Positions 1-6,013 are shown, counted from the stretch's first letter. The stretch: DNA of 6,732 bases from an uncultured Eubacteriales bacterium (GCA_905209135.1 CAJLRT010000057.1:1-6732); one strand, 5' to 3'. Program-made: numbers and translations. Notes: generated from the sequence alone by a model not told the origin.

Positions 1-91
1 CCCTCGCCGCGTAAGAGCATGCCAATATCATATTTCGGATAATACCCGCGCCGCGGCGGCCCCACGCATATTTCTCCCAACGAGAGAAAAG

Positions 92-122
92 CCACGCATC
101 AAAATGCGTGGTTTCAATTTTT
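92..122 (+). terminator. Rho-independent terminator at the left edge
   Basis: An 8-bp perfect stem (CCACGCAT, 92-99, with ATGCGTGG, 104-111) encloses a CAAA loop and is followed by TTTCAATTTTT. The U-rich tail on the plus side suggests termination of a plus-strand transcript entering from the left. The gene it would serve lies outside the window or ends in the first few dozen bases. On the minus side only a short CTTTTCTC follows the stem, so minus-strand termination is less likely. Confidence 0.7.
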
Positions 123-288
123 ATACGGGCGGAAACGCAAACCTGCAGAGAAACCGCGTTCGCCGAAATACACAGCCTGCTCCGACCTGCGGCTGCACAA
201 TCCGAACCGGCACATTTCTCCGGCGCTAGCACAGCGATTTGATTTGGAACGGAGACGCTGCGCAATGGGCGCGCCGGCGGCTTTACAA
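123..288. other. Intergenic stretch with no recognised feature
   Basis: I see no coding region with a credible ribosome binding site and no tRNA-like or riboswitch-like fold between the left terminator and the repeat block. Open frames here are short and match no family I recognise. Confidence 0.5.
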
Positions 289-355
289 GGAGCGGGCGGA
301 CGGCTTATTTTTCTGTAAAAACAAGCCGGAGCACAGCGGACTTTGCTCCGACGTG
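289..355 (-). repeat. Distal copy of a double-hairpin repeat unit
   Basis: This unit shares its outer edges with the one at 491-553: GGAGCGGGCG at 289-298 and the complement of CACGTCGGA at 347-355 recur there exactly. Read on the minus strand it has two hairpins in series. The first is CGGAGCA/TGCTCCG (327-333 with 344-350). The second is CGGCTT..AAGCCG (301-306 with 323-328), extended inward by a T5/A5 pairing around a 4-nt loop. The T-tract that would act as a terminator tail for the first hairpin is therefore also part of the second. The arms differ in sequence between the copies while the layout is kept, which suggests conserved RNA structure or an old duplication. Confidence 0.65.
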
Positions 356-395
356 TCTACCGGGAACAAAAAGACGCCGCGCGCCGCAGGCGCAC

Positions 396-476
396 CCGCA
401 AAAAGTTGGTAGCGACAGAGAGCCGCCGCGAGGGCGCTTGCAACTGAGCAGGCGAGCCGAGCGTGACTTTTTGCGG
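396..476. repeat. Perfect 11-bp inverted repeat between the two repeat units
   Basis: CCGCAAAAAGT (396-406) and ACTTTTTGCGG (466-476) are perfect reverse complements separated by 59 nt of GC-rich sequence. The pair lies centrally between the direct repeat units at 289-355 and 491-553, giving the whole block a symmetrical layout. It could form a long stem-loop or mark the ends of a small insertion. No open reading frame of known family lies inside. Confidence 0.6.
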
Positions 477-490
477 AAAGGAGGAACAGT

Positions 491-553
491 GGAGCGGGCG
501 ACTGATTTTTTATAAAATAAAAAATCGGAACGAGTGAAACTCGTTCCGACGTG
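491..553 (-). repeat. tRNA-proximal copy of the double-hairpin repeat unit
   Basis: This copy begins exactly at the tRNA 3' end; its outermost bases overlap the encoded CCA. On the minus strand it starts CACGTCGGA and ends CGCCCGCTCC, as in the copy at 289-355. The first hairpin (525-534 with 540-549, 10 bp) is the tRNA terminator. The second is an AT-rich perfect 9-bp inverted repeat, GATTTTTTA (504-512) with TAAAAAATC (518-526), that shares the terminator's T-tract. Confidence 0.65.
514..549 (-). terminator. Rho-independent terminator of tRNA-Pro
   Basis: On the minus strand a 10-bp perfect stem (TCGGAACGAG/CTCGTTCCGA, plus positions 525-534 and 540-549) with a 5-nt loop is followed directly by TTTTTTATTTT. 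It starts only three bases after the CCA end of the tRNA, which is a typical terminator position for a single tRNA gene. Confidence 0.85.
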
Positions 554-629
554 GTCGGAGTGGTGAGACTCGAACTCACGGCCTCTTGGTCCCGAACCAA
601 GCACTCATACCAAACTGAGCTACACCCCG
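552..629 (-). tRNA. tRNA-Pro, anticodon CGG
   Basis: The minus strand folds into a full cloverleaf. The acceptor stem is CGGGGTG (629-623) with CACTCCG (562-556) and has one G-U pair. The D arm contains the invariant GG, the anticodon stem is CTTGG/CCAAG, the T stem is GTGAG/CTCAC with loop TTCGAGT, the discriminator is A, and CCA is encoded. The seven-base anticodon loop TTCGGGA places CGG at positions 34-36 with G37, as expected for proline tRNAs reading CCG codons. It stands alone, with its own promoter upstream and hairpin terminator directly downstream. Long open frames antisense to it are artefacts. Confidence 0.96.
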
Positions 630-658
630 ATACGCGCCTTATGAAAGGCACGCATTAT

Positions 659-687
659 ATTATACGCATTATTTTCGGTTCTGTCAA
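659..687 (-). promoter_or_regulatory. Consensus sigma-A promoter of tRNA-Pro
   Basis: On the minus strand TTGACA (687-682) and TATAAT (664-659) are both perfect consensus hexamers separated by exactly 17 nt. The start site would fall near 652, leaving a leader of about 22 nt before the mature tRNA 5' end at 629. Such strength fits a stable-RNA gene. Confidence 0.93.
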
Positions 688-784
688 GCCCTTTGCGCGC
701 CCCGCGCCGATTTTCTTCGGTGGGCGGGCGCCGGCATGCGGAAATCGGACGGCGAGCGGCGCTATCGCCTGCGCGGCAGCCGGT

Positions 785-985
785 TCAGTCCGCCCATACG
801 TCTTTCATGCGCCGCTCCATAAACCTGCGGCGCGCCTGCGCGGCGTCCGTATCCAGCCCGATTACGAGCACGTCCCCTTCCCTGGCCTCCGGAGGAATCA
901 GCGCACGTTCCAGCGGATACGACGCGCCGTCCGCGGTCTGCACCACGGCGACGCTGCCCTCAAAGCGGTCGATTGTCACCTGCAT
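785..985 (-). CDS. DUF3006 domain-containing protein
   Basis: This 66-residue protein has the DUF3006 pattern: an opening MQVTIDRFEG, a short beta-rich stretch (VAVVQTADGASYPLERALIP), a GDVL turn near residues 37-40 and a charged helical tail (ARRRFMERRM). The family is small and its biochemical role is not established. It has no signal peptide or membrane segment, so it should be cytoplasmic. Its ATG lies only two bases after the stop of the ComEC-like MBL gene, with a GGGG-type ribosome binding site inside that gene's end, so the two are almost certainly co-transcribed and probably translationally coupled. DUF3006 genes commonly sit beside ComEC-type MBL genes, which supports a functional link. 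I see no clear terminator after its stop: a 7-bp inverted repeat (707-713/742-748) lacks a T-run. Confidence 0.87.
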   Translation of the reverse strand: MQVTIDRFEGSVAVVQTADGASYPLERALIPPEAREGDVLVIGLDTDAAQARRRFMERRMKDVWAD

Positions 986-987
986 AT

Positions 988-1890
988 TTATTTCCCCTTC
1001 TCCGTTTCCACCATGAACCGCTGCCCGTTCGAGGTCACGACAATGGTGCCGTCCGTATCGGTGCGGCAGACCTTGCAGCCCTGCGCTTTCAGCTTTTCCA
1101 GCGTTTCGGCATGCGGATGCCCGTAGGAGTTGTCCGCGCCCGCGCTGATGACTGCATAGGAGGGATTGACGCGCTCCAGAAACGCTTCCGACGTGGAGGT
1201 GCTGCTCCCGTGGTGCCCGACTTTCAGCACATCGGCCGAAACGTCGCCCTGGATCTCCGACTCGGCCAGCGCTTCCGCGTCGCCCATGAACAGGAAGTGC
1301 GTTTCGTCATACGTCAGCCGGCACACGGCGGACCAGTCGTTGAGGTCCTCGTAATCGTCCCGCACGGGCGAGAGCAGCTCCGCTTTGAGCAGATCCTCCT
1401 CCAGCAGCACGACTCCGGCCTTCGCCGTCTGGATTTTCAGGCCGTTTTCCTCGGCGGCGTCCAGCACATTTTCAAAAGTTTTCGTGGTGTGGACGACCCT
1501 GGGCATATAGAAGTCCACTACTGTGAACGCGTCCAGCACGTCGGGCAGACCGCCGATATGGTCCTCATGCGGGTGGGTGCCGATCAGATAGTCGATCTGC
1601 GTATAGCCGAGCGCCTGAATATACGCCACAACGTCCCCGCCGCGGCTGGCGGGGCCGGCGTCGATCAGCATGGCGCGGTGTTTCGGCAGCTCCACAAAAA
1701 CCGCGTCGCCCTGGCCTACGTCGATATAATGGATGGTGACGAGCGGATAGGTGCTGTCCTCAATCACCACGCCCAGGCTGTTCTTTTCCTTTTTCAGCGA
1801 CTGCGCCAAAAGCGCGAAACCAACCGCAAAGATCACGGCGACAATCAGGATCTGCGCGATCAGCGGTACTTTTTTCTGCGTTTTTTTCAT
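988..1890 (-). CDS. Membrane-anchored ComEC/Rec2-type MBL-fold hydrolase
   Basis: This 300-residue protein opens with a lysine-rich cytoplasmic start and one hydrophobic helix at about residues 9-30, with no obvious cleavage site or lipobox. The rest is probably exposed outside the membrane. The MBL domain follows: HYIDVGQGDA at 54-63, LIDAGP at 75-80, the metal-binding HPHEDHIGG at 106-114, FMGDAE at 201-206 and VGHHGSSTST at 224-233. These match the C-terminal MBL domain of ComEC/Rec2. The DNA-channel membrane domain is absent, so this is the stand-alone family rather than ComEC itself. The domain should bind two metal ions and hydrolyse a phosphoester or similar bond; the natural substrate is unknown. 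The ATG follows GGAG by five bases. It is the first gene of a pair with the DUF3006 gene and is read from a promoter at 1922-1950. Confidence 0.9.
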   Translation of the reverse strand: MKKTQKKVPLIAQILIVAVIFAVGFALLAQSLKKEKNSLGVVIEDSTYPLVTIHYIDVGQGDAVFVELPKHRAMLIDAGPASRGGDVVAYIQALGYTQIDYLIGTHPHEDHIGGLPDVLDAFTVVDFYMPRVVHTTKTFENVLDAAEENGLKIQTAKAGVVLLEEDLLKAELLSPVRDDYEDLNDWSAVCRLTYDETHFLFMGDAEALAESEIQGDVSADVLKVGHHGSSTSTSEAFLERVNPSYAVISAGADNSYGHPHAETLEKLKAQGCKVCRTDTDGTIVVTSNGQRFMVETEKGK

Positions 1891-1921
1891 CGGTTCTCCG
1901 GCCCTTTCTTCAGTTGTTTTC

Positions 1922-1950
1922 AGTATACATGAATTTTACGGAAATTGCAA
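1922..1950 (-). promoter_or_regulatory. Promoter of the MBL-DUF3006 operon
   Basis: On the minus strand TTGCAA (1950-1945) and TATACT (1927-1922) are separated by exactly 17 nt. The start site would be near 1915, giving a 5' leader of about 25 nt that contains the GGAG site. The promoter is divergent to the one at 1981-2009, with 30 bp between the two -35 elements. Confidence 0.8.
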
Positions 1951-1980
1951 ATTCTAAACGCCGGTTTTACGGAATACTTA

Positions 1981-2009
1981 TTGAAATAACGCTTTTTCTG
2001 TGCTATACT
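1981..2009 (+). promoter_or_regulatory. Promoter of the zinc-ribbon/DUF4190 gene
   Basis: TTGAAA (1981-1986) and TATACT (2004-2009) are 17 nt apart, giving a start near 2016 and a leader of about 45 nt. A second TATACT at 2015-2020 has no matching -35 element and is probably incidental. Confidence 0.8.
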
Positions 2010-2061
2010 TTGATTATACTTTTATAGTAAAAAATTCTGCATGCGAAGGGAGCTGAACAGA

Positions 2062-2715
2062 ATGATCTGTTCCAACTGCGGAAATACCATTAAGGACGAA
2101 AGCAAATTCTGCCAATACTGCGGCACTGCGGTTCCGGCGCCACAGACGGCGGAGACGCCGGCGCACGCCGAAGCGGCGGCAGACGTTTCGGCCGTCTATA
2201 CGCCGCCCGCCGCGGACGGCCAGCCCGCCGACGCGGAAAACGCCGCGCCGGCCACCTATAAGGTCGTGGAAGAAAGCCATCCCCAGCCGCCGGCGTACCA
2301 GCCCCCTGCACCTCCTTATTATACGGGCAAGCCGCAGGCGTCTGCGCCTGTGCCGCCTGCCGGCGCGCATCAGCCCGCGCCGCCGGTTCCCCCCTACGCC
2401 GCGGCGCTCAAGCAGGACAGCAGCCGGAAAGGCTTTGCCATCGCATCGCTGGTCCTGTCGCTCATCGGCGTGCTGTTCGCCTTTTCCTGCTGCCTCGCCT
2501 TTGTCGGCACGCTCTGCTGTATTCTCGGCGTGATCTTCGGCGCGGTCGCGATGAAAAACCCCGCAAACAAGGCGCTCGCCATCTCCGGCCTTGTGATCGG
2601 CATCGTCGGTTTTGTGCTGAGCATTGTCATTGGGATTATTTTCATTGCGGACATCGGCACAGCCGGCGACCTGTTCGAGGACTTTTACTACAACTATGAC
2701 TACTGGACCTATTAA
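2062..2715 (+). CDS. Zinc-ribbon and DUF4190 membrane protein
   Basis: This 217-residue protein has three parts. Residues 3-20 form a zinc ribbon with two CxxC knuckles (C3/C6 and C17/C20). Residues about 22-120 are a low-complexity linker rich in Pro and Ala with several Tyr. From about residue 123 there is a hydrophobic DUF4190-like domain with two or three membrane helices (GFAIASLVLSLIGVLFAF onward, then LAISGLVIGIVGFVLSIVIG), followed by a short acidic, Tyr-rich tail. Proteins of this build are common in Clostridia and their role is unknown. I chose the ATG at 2062 because AAGGGAG at 2046-2052 sits nine bases upstream; an in-frame ATG at 2041 would place that site inside the gene. The next gene starts 38 bases later without an intervening terminator, so they may share a transcript. 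Confidence 0.88.
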   Translation: MICSNCGNTIKDESKFCQYCGTAVPAPQTAETPAHAEAAADVSAVYTPPAADGQPADAENAAPATYKVVEESHPQPPAYQPPAPPYYTGKPQASAPVPPAGAHQPAPPVPPYAAALKQDSSRKGFAIASLVLSLIGVLFAFSCCLAFVGTLCCILGVIFGAVAMKNPANKALAISGLVIGIVGFVLSIVIGIIFIADIGTAGDLFEDFYYNYDYWTY

Positions 2716-2753
2716 ACTATAAAAACGGATTATAAAACGGAGGAAACCCGATT

Positions 2754-3803
2754 ATGAAGGCTGTCGTTGTGACCGCGCCCGGCAAATTTCAGGTTATGGA
2801 CAATGTACCCGCCCCGCAGCTCACGGAGTACGAAGCGCTCGTCCGAATCCGGGCCTGCGGTTTCTGCAACTGCTCCGATATGGAGATGATTAACGATACG
2901 CATGTGAACGTCGTGTTCCAGTACCCGTTCGTGCTGGGCCATGAGGGCGCGGGAGAGATTGTGGAGTGCGGCGCGAAAGTGAAAAACTTTGCGGTTGGAG
3001 ATCACATCGTGTTCCCGCTGGGCAAGCCCGGCAACGGCAACCCGGCCGACACGGGGTTTTACACAAACGCCGGCCACTATGCTGAATACGGCGTGGTGCG
3101 CGACCTCGCCTCCATGCGTGACGACGGGATCGACGTACGCGCCATGGAAAAAGAGCTGGACGGGTTCGCCCGGAAAATACCGCTGTCGATCCCCCTGGAG
3201 GACGCCGGCGTTATCGTGCCCATGCGGGAGACCCTGAGCGCGGCGCGCAACGTGGGCATTACAAAGGGCTCGAAAGTGCTCCTCTACGGTGACGGCCCGA
3301 ACGGCTTTGGATTCGCCACCTTTGCAAAATACCTGGGCGCGCAGTGGATTGGCCTTGTGGGCCACAACGAGAAGCGCATGGACCATTTCAGAAAGCATAC
3401 CGCGGTGGATCTGTATATCAATTCCCACACGCAGGACGTTGCGGAAGAGCTGCGCAGGGCCGGCATTACGCCCGATATCGCGGTGGACGGCGTAGGCCGC
3501 CATGCGATTATGATCGAGGCGTCGGGCCTCGTGCGCAGGGGCGGCAAGGTCGTGCTGTACGCGGGCGTAGGGCCCGAGCAGCATCTGCTTGACCTGCACG
3601 AGTTTAAAAACAACGTCGTACTGCACAAGCACTTCTTCCCCGACGGCGACCTCGACGTGAACGACGAGCTGTGCGAGCTGATTGTATCGGGAAAAGTAGA
3701 TCCGAAAAACTTTTACAGCCACACCGTGCCGATCGACGACTTCCAGCAGGCGATCGACAAGACCCTCAGCCGCGAGGCTTTCAAAGTGGTCGTAACGATC
3801 TGA
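2754..3803 (+). CDS. Zinc-type medium-chain alcohol dehydrogenase
   Basis: This 349-residue protein has the full medium-chain dehydrogenase layout. The N-terminal GroES-like domain carries the catalytic zinc region CGFCNCSD (35-42; C38 as likely ligand) and GHEGAGEIV (62-70; H63 and E64). The Rossmann domain has GDGPNG at 179-184, matching the GxGxxG dinucleotide loop. It should oxidise an alcohol or polyol, or reduce the matching carbonyl, with NAD(P); the substrate cannot be read from sequence. The four-cysteine structural zinc loop is missing: residues 88-112 contain no Cys. By hand alignment the position usually held by the third zinc ligand (Glu or Cys before the Pro) is Val155, so the zinc site may be altered. 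The start has GGAGG at 2738-2742. The gene ends 20 bases before the shared terminator. Confidence 0.88.
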   Translation: MKAVVVTAPGKFQVMDNVPAPQLTEYEALVRIRACGFCNCSDMEMINDTHVNVVFQYPFVLGHEGAGEIVECGAKVKNFAVGDHIVFPLGKPGNGNPADTGFYTNAGHYAEYGVVRDLASMRDDGIDVRAMEKELDGFARKIPLSIPLEDAGVIVPMRETLSAARNVGITKGSKVLLYGDGPNGFGFATFAKYLGAQWIGLVGHNEKRMDHFRKHTAVDLYINSHTQDVAEELRRAGITPDIAVDGVGRHAIMIEASGLVRRGGKVVLYAGVGPEQHLLDLHEFKNNVVLHKHFFPDGDLDVNDELCELIVSGKVDPKNFYSHTVPIDDFQQAIDKTLSREAFKVVVTI

Positions 3804-3823
3804 AAAGCTGCAAACCGAATAGG

Positions 3824-3858
3824 AAAAGGGCGGAAGGGATGTTCCCTTCCGCCCTTTT
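3824..3858. terminator. Bidirectional terminator between converging operons
   Basis: A perfect 15-bp stem (AAAAGGGCGGAAGGG with its complement, 3824-3838 and 3844-3858) has a 5-nt loop and is flanked by A4 on one side and T4 on the other, so it can stop transcription from both directions. It serves the dehydrogenase on the plus strand and the redox operon on the minus strand. The stop codon of the peroxiredoxin gene (3857-3859) lies partly inside its right arm. Confidence 0.88.
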
Positions 3859-4309
3859 ACAACTCCGCCAGGATCTCAGCGGCGTTTGTATCCGGCTTGA
3901 CTTTTTGCATGATTTTTGCAATATTGCCCTGTTCATCTATGAGAAACGTGGTGCGCGCCACGCCCATACTCGTTTTGCCGTACAGTTTTTTCTCCTGCCA
4001 CACGCCGTACGCCCGGATCGCTTCGAGTTCGGGGTCCGACAGCAGGATAAAGGGCAGCCCGTTCTTTTCGGCGAACCTGGCGTGGGATGCGGAACTGTCC
4101 CGGCTCACGCCGATCACCTCGGCGTTCCGCTCGCGAAACTCCCGATACAGGCCTGCAAACGCGCAGGCCTGGCGGGTACAGCCCGGCGTGCCGTCCTTCG
4201 GATAAAAATACAGCACGACCTTTTTCCCCAGAAAATCCGAGAGCGAAACCGGGTTTCCCTCCTTATCCGGCAGTGTGAACTGCGGCGCTTTTTCACCTGT
4301 TTTGAGCAT
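3857..4309 (-). CDS. bcp: Thioredoxin-dependent thiol peroxidase (Bcp/PrxQ)
   Basis: This 150-residue peroxiredoxin reduces hydrogen and organic peroxides in the cytoplasm using thioredoxin. The active-site stretch YPKDGTPGCTRQACAF holds the peroxidatic Cys44 and, five residues on, the resolving Cys49, the spacing of the Bcp/PrxQ class. The N-terminal GEKAPQFTLPDKEGNPVSLSDF (residues 5-26) and the later GVARTTFLIDEQGNI are also typical, and the length is normal for the family. Its ATG (4309) has an AAAGGAG site upstream, and it starts 16 bases after the TlpA-like gene ends, so it is the last gene of the rhodanese-ccdA-trx operon. The stop codon is embedded in the shared terminator hairpin. 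Confidence 0.95.
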   Translation of the reverse strand: MLKTGEKAPQFTLPDKEGNPVSLSDFLGKKVVLYFYPKDGTPGCTRQACAFAGLYREFRERNAEVIGVSRDSSASHARFAEKNGLPFILLSDPELEAIRAYGVWQEKKLYGKTSMGVARTTFLIDEQGNIAKIMQKVKPDTNAAEILAEL

Positions 4310-4325
4310 GCGATTCCTCTCCTTT

Positions 4326-4892
4326 CTACTCCGTTATCATGCCAATGCCTTTTTCGAGAATCTCGGCGCTCAGCATACCCACGCCGTATGTTACAAGATT
4401 CCCGTCGCTGTCTATAAAAAAGGTCACGGGCAGAGAGGACGCGCCGTATGCGGCGGCCGCGTTGCCTTCGGTATCAAACAGCACCGGAAACGTGTACCCC
4501 TCTGCCTGGATGAACTCCTTTGCCGCCGTCAGGGATTCGCGGCTGCTGGTCGTCATATTGACCATTAAAAACTGTATATCCGCATTCTCCTGATACGCGC
4601 TCTCAAAATGCGGCATCTCCGCTTTGCAGGGCGGGCACCAGCTTGCCCAGAAGTTCAGAACGACCGGCTTGCCGAAGTAATCGGATAGCGAGACTTCGTT
4701 GCCCTCGCCGTCCACTGCGGTAAAGTCGGGAGCCGCGACGGGCTGTTCCGGCTCCGGATTTTCGCTTTCTTCCCGGCTGGCAAGGCCGCCGGGCGCATAG
4801 TCCTCACGCAGAGAATCGTACAGAAAAAACGCGCCGACAAAGAGCAGGACTACGCCGACGGCGCCGGCGATCCACCATATTTTCTTCTTCAT
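4326..4892 (-). CDS. Membrane-anchored TlpA/ResA-like thioredoxin
   Basis: This 188-residue protein starts with KKK and a single membrane helix at about residues 5-25, then an acidic, Pro-rich linker (to about 50) and a thioredoxin-fold domain. The domain shows the AhpC/TlpA-type APDFTAVDGEGNEVSLSDYFGK (54-75), the redox site WCPPC (85-89) and the cis-Pro region SSLPVTFFIDSDGN. The helix has no lipobox Cys. The catalytic domain should face outside and keep extracytoplasmic thiols reduced, with CcdA just upstream as the likely electron donor. Three in-frame starts exist: GTG 4901, ATG 4898 and ATG 4892. I chose 4892 because GAGGTGAT (4904-4897), a near-perfect Shine-Dalgarno, lies just upstream and would overlap the other two. 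It follows the ccdA stop closely and is probably translationally coupled. Confidence 0.92.
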   Translation of the reverse strand: MKKKIWWIAGAVGVVLLFVGAFFLYDSLREDYAPGGLASREESENPEPEQPVAAPDFTAVDGEGNEVSLSDYFGKPVVLNFWASWCPPCKAEMPHFESAYQENADIQFLMVNMTTSSRESLTAAKEFIQAEGYTFPVLFDTEGNAAAAYGASSLPVTFFIDSDGNLVTYGVGMLSAEILEKGIGMITE

Positions 4893-4902
4893 GTTCATCA
4901 CC

Positions 4903-5565
4903 TCAGGATAACGCGGTGAGCAGCTTGCCCAAAAGCCCGGTCATCATCAACACGCCCACAAGAACGAGCAGCGAACCGCTGGCGATATTGATGACTTTAT
5001 AGTTTCTTTTTATGAAATCGAACGCGGTTTTCAGCCTGTCGATCAAAACGGCGCTGACGATAAACGGTATGCTCAAACCGAGCGAATACGCCAGGAGCAT
5101 CAGTACGCCGGCAAGCGCCTGCCCCTGCTGGGAGGCGAGCATGAGCGCCGAACCGAGAAACGCGCCGACGCAGGGCGTCCATCCGACTGAGAACACAAGG
5201 CCGAACAGCAGCGAGGAAAAGAATCCCGGATTTCTGCGCGCCGCCGGACGGCTGACGCCCCGGAACACGCCGAGCTGAAAGACGCCGAGAAAATGCAGGC
5301 CGAACAATACAACGACCAGTCCCGTGACGATTTGGACGGCGACCCGATACTGCGCCAGAAATCCGCCGAGCGTTCCGGCAAGCGCGCCCATGAGGGCAAA
5401 GACGAGGGTAAAGCCCGCCGTAAAGCCGAGCGCGTTTTTCAGCGTTTTGCCGGCCGAACGCTCGCCTCCGCCGGCGAAATAGGATACGTATACGGGCAGC
5501 ATCGGCAACAGACAGGGCGAGATAAACGTGATGATTCCCTCTAAAAACGCGATAAAATACTGCAT
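4903..5565 (-). CDS. ccdA: CcdA-type thiol-disulfide transporter
   Basis: This 220-residue integral membrane protein has six predicted helices in the CcdA/DsbD-beta pattern. Each half carries the conserved Pro-Cys motif: SPCLLP (Cys18) in helix 1 and TPCVGA (Cys132) in helix 4. These two cysteines cycle through a disulfide as electrons pass from cytoplasmic thioredoxin to partners outside the membrane. The gene directly downstream encodes a TlpA/ResA-like thioredoxin, its natural acceptor. In many organisms the pair supports cytochrome c maturation, but no cytochrome genes are seen here, so a broader thiol-reducing role is possible. The ATG has AGGGAG upstream and follows the rhodanese stop by 13 bases. 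Confidence 0.94.
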   Translation of the reverse strand: MQYFIAFLEGIITFISPCLLPMLPVYVSYFAGGGERSAGKTLKNALGFTAGFTLVFALMGALAGTLGGFLAQYRVAVQIVTGLVVVLFGLHFLGVFQLGVFRGVSRPAARRNPGFFSSLLFGLVFSVGWTPCVGAFLGSALMLASQQGQALAGVLMLLAYSLGLSIPFIVSAVLIDRLKTAFDFIKRNYKVINIASGSLLVLVGVLMMTGLLGKLLTALS

Positions 5566-5578
5566 ACGACGCGCTCCC

Positions 5579-5902
5579 TCACACGATTTTTCCCCGGTAA
5601 CCGCTTATGCCGCCTATATCGGTGACATGCAGATATCCCCTGGATTTCAAAATATGCGCGGCGCGGGCGCTTCTCGCGCCGCTTTGGCAATAGACAAACA
5701 CGGGCGCGCTTTTTTCCGGTATGTGTTTTTCCGCCGTATCCATGTCCTGTAGCGGTATGTTGAGGCTGCCGTCTATATGTCCGGCCGCATATTCCTCCCT
5801 GGTGCGCACATCGAGTAAAACGCCGGCGGCGGATTCGGACCAGGCGTCGACCCCTCTGTTGATATCCCTGCGGGAAAACAGGCCCAATAACAATGCGTTC
5901 AC
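5579..5902 (-). CDS. Single-domain rhodanese-like protein
   Basis: This 107-residue rhodanese domain has LLDVRTREEYAAGHIDGSLNIPL (29-51) and the active-site loop YCQSGARS, with Cys72 as the sulfur-carrying nucleophile. The end, SRGYLHVTDIGGISGYRG, is also family-typical. It is probably cytoplasmic: the short hydrophobic start (LLLGLF) is too brief for a membrane helix. It likely moves sulfane sulfur to a thiol acceptor, and its place at the head of a thioredoxin/peroxiredoxin operon fits sulfur and thiol redox handling. The start is taken as GTG (5902), downstream of GGGAAAGGAAG. The spacing is tight and a TTG three codons on is an alternative; no ATG is available. Confidence 0.9.
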   Translation of the reverse strand: MNALLLGLFSRRDINRGVDAWSESAAGVLLDVRTREEYAAGHIDGSLNIPLQDMDTAEKHIPEKSAPVFVYCQSGARSARAAHILKSRGYLHVTDIGGISGYRGKIV

Positions 5903-5971
5903 ACTTCCTTTCCCTTTTCGCTTTTATCATAGCACTTTGCGCGCGGGACAACCGTAACTTAGTCACATTCC

Positions 5972-6002
5972 GCGCGGGGACAGCCCGCGGGCGGGGCCGC
6001 GC
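5972..6002 (-). other. GC-rich hairpin in the redox-operon leader
   Basis: GCGCGG (5972-5977) pairs with CCGCGC (5997-6002) around a segment containing the palindrome GCCCGCGGGC (5983-5992). If transcription starts near 6007, this structure lies at the very 5' end of a leader of roughly 105 nt. It lacks a T-run, so it is not a normal terminator. It could stabilise the mRNA or act as a protein-binding site. It may also be an incidental result of high GC. Confidence 0.4.
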
Positions 6003-6013
6003 TCGTTTTGATG

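Noticed and set aside
1..12. Possible 3' end of a plus-strand gene (frame 3, ending ...LAA stop at 10-12)
   Set aside because: Only three codons are visible, so no family or frame support is possible. The terminator at 92-122 fits such a gene but does not prove it.
289..553. CRISPR array or insertion sequence
   Set aside because: There are only two divergent units with a 202-bp offset, no regular spacers and no transposase frame. A structured repeat is a better description.
283..651. Long minus-strand and plus-strand open frames running through the tRNA and the repeat block
   Set aside because: They read through a clear tRNA-Pro and its terminator, lack ribosome binding sites and have low-complexity translations. 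They are artefacts of the repeat and tRNA sequence.
707..748. 7-bp inverted repeat after the DUF3006 gene as a terminator
   Set aside because: The loop is about 28 nt and no T-run follows on the minus strand, so it does not look like an intrinsic terminator.
973..1932. 319-codon plus-strand open frame opposite the MBL gene
   Set aside because: It is antisense to a clearly conserved MBL hydrolase with all its motifs. It arises from the high GC content and has no family resemblance or ribosome binding site.
2015..2020. Second -10 element for the zinc-ribbon gene
   Set aside because: TATACT recurs but no -35 hexamer lies at a suitable distance, so the TTGAAA-17-TATACT pair at 1981-2009 explains the start better.
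2730..3722. 330-codon minus-strand open frame opposite the alcohol dehydrogenase
   Set aside because: It is a shadow of a well-conserved dehydrogenase on the plus strand, and its translation matches no family I know.
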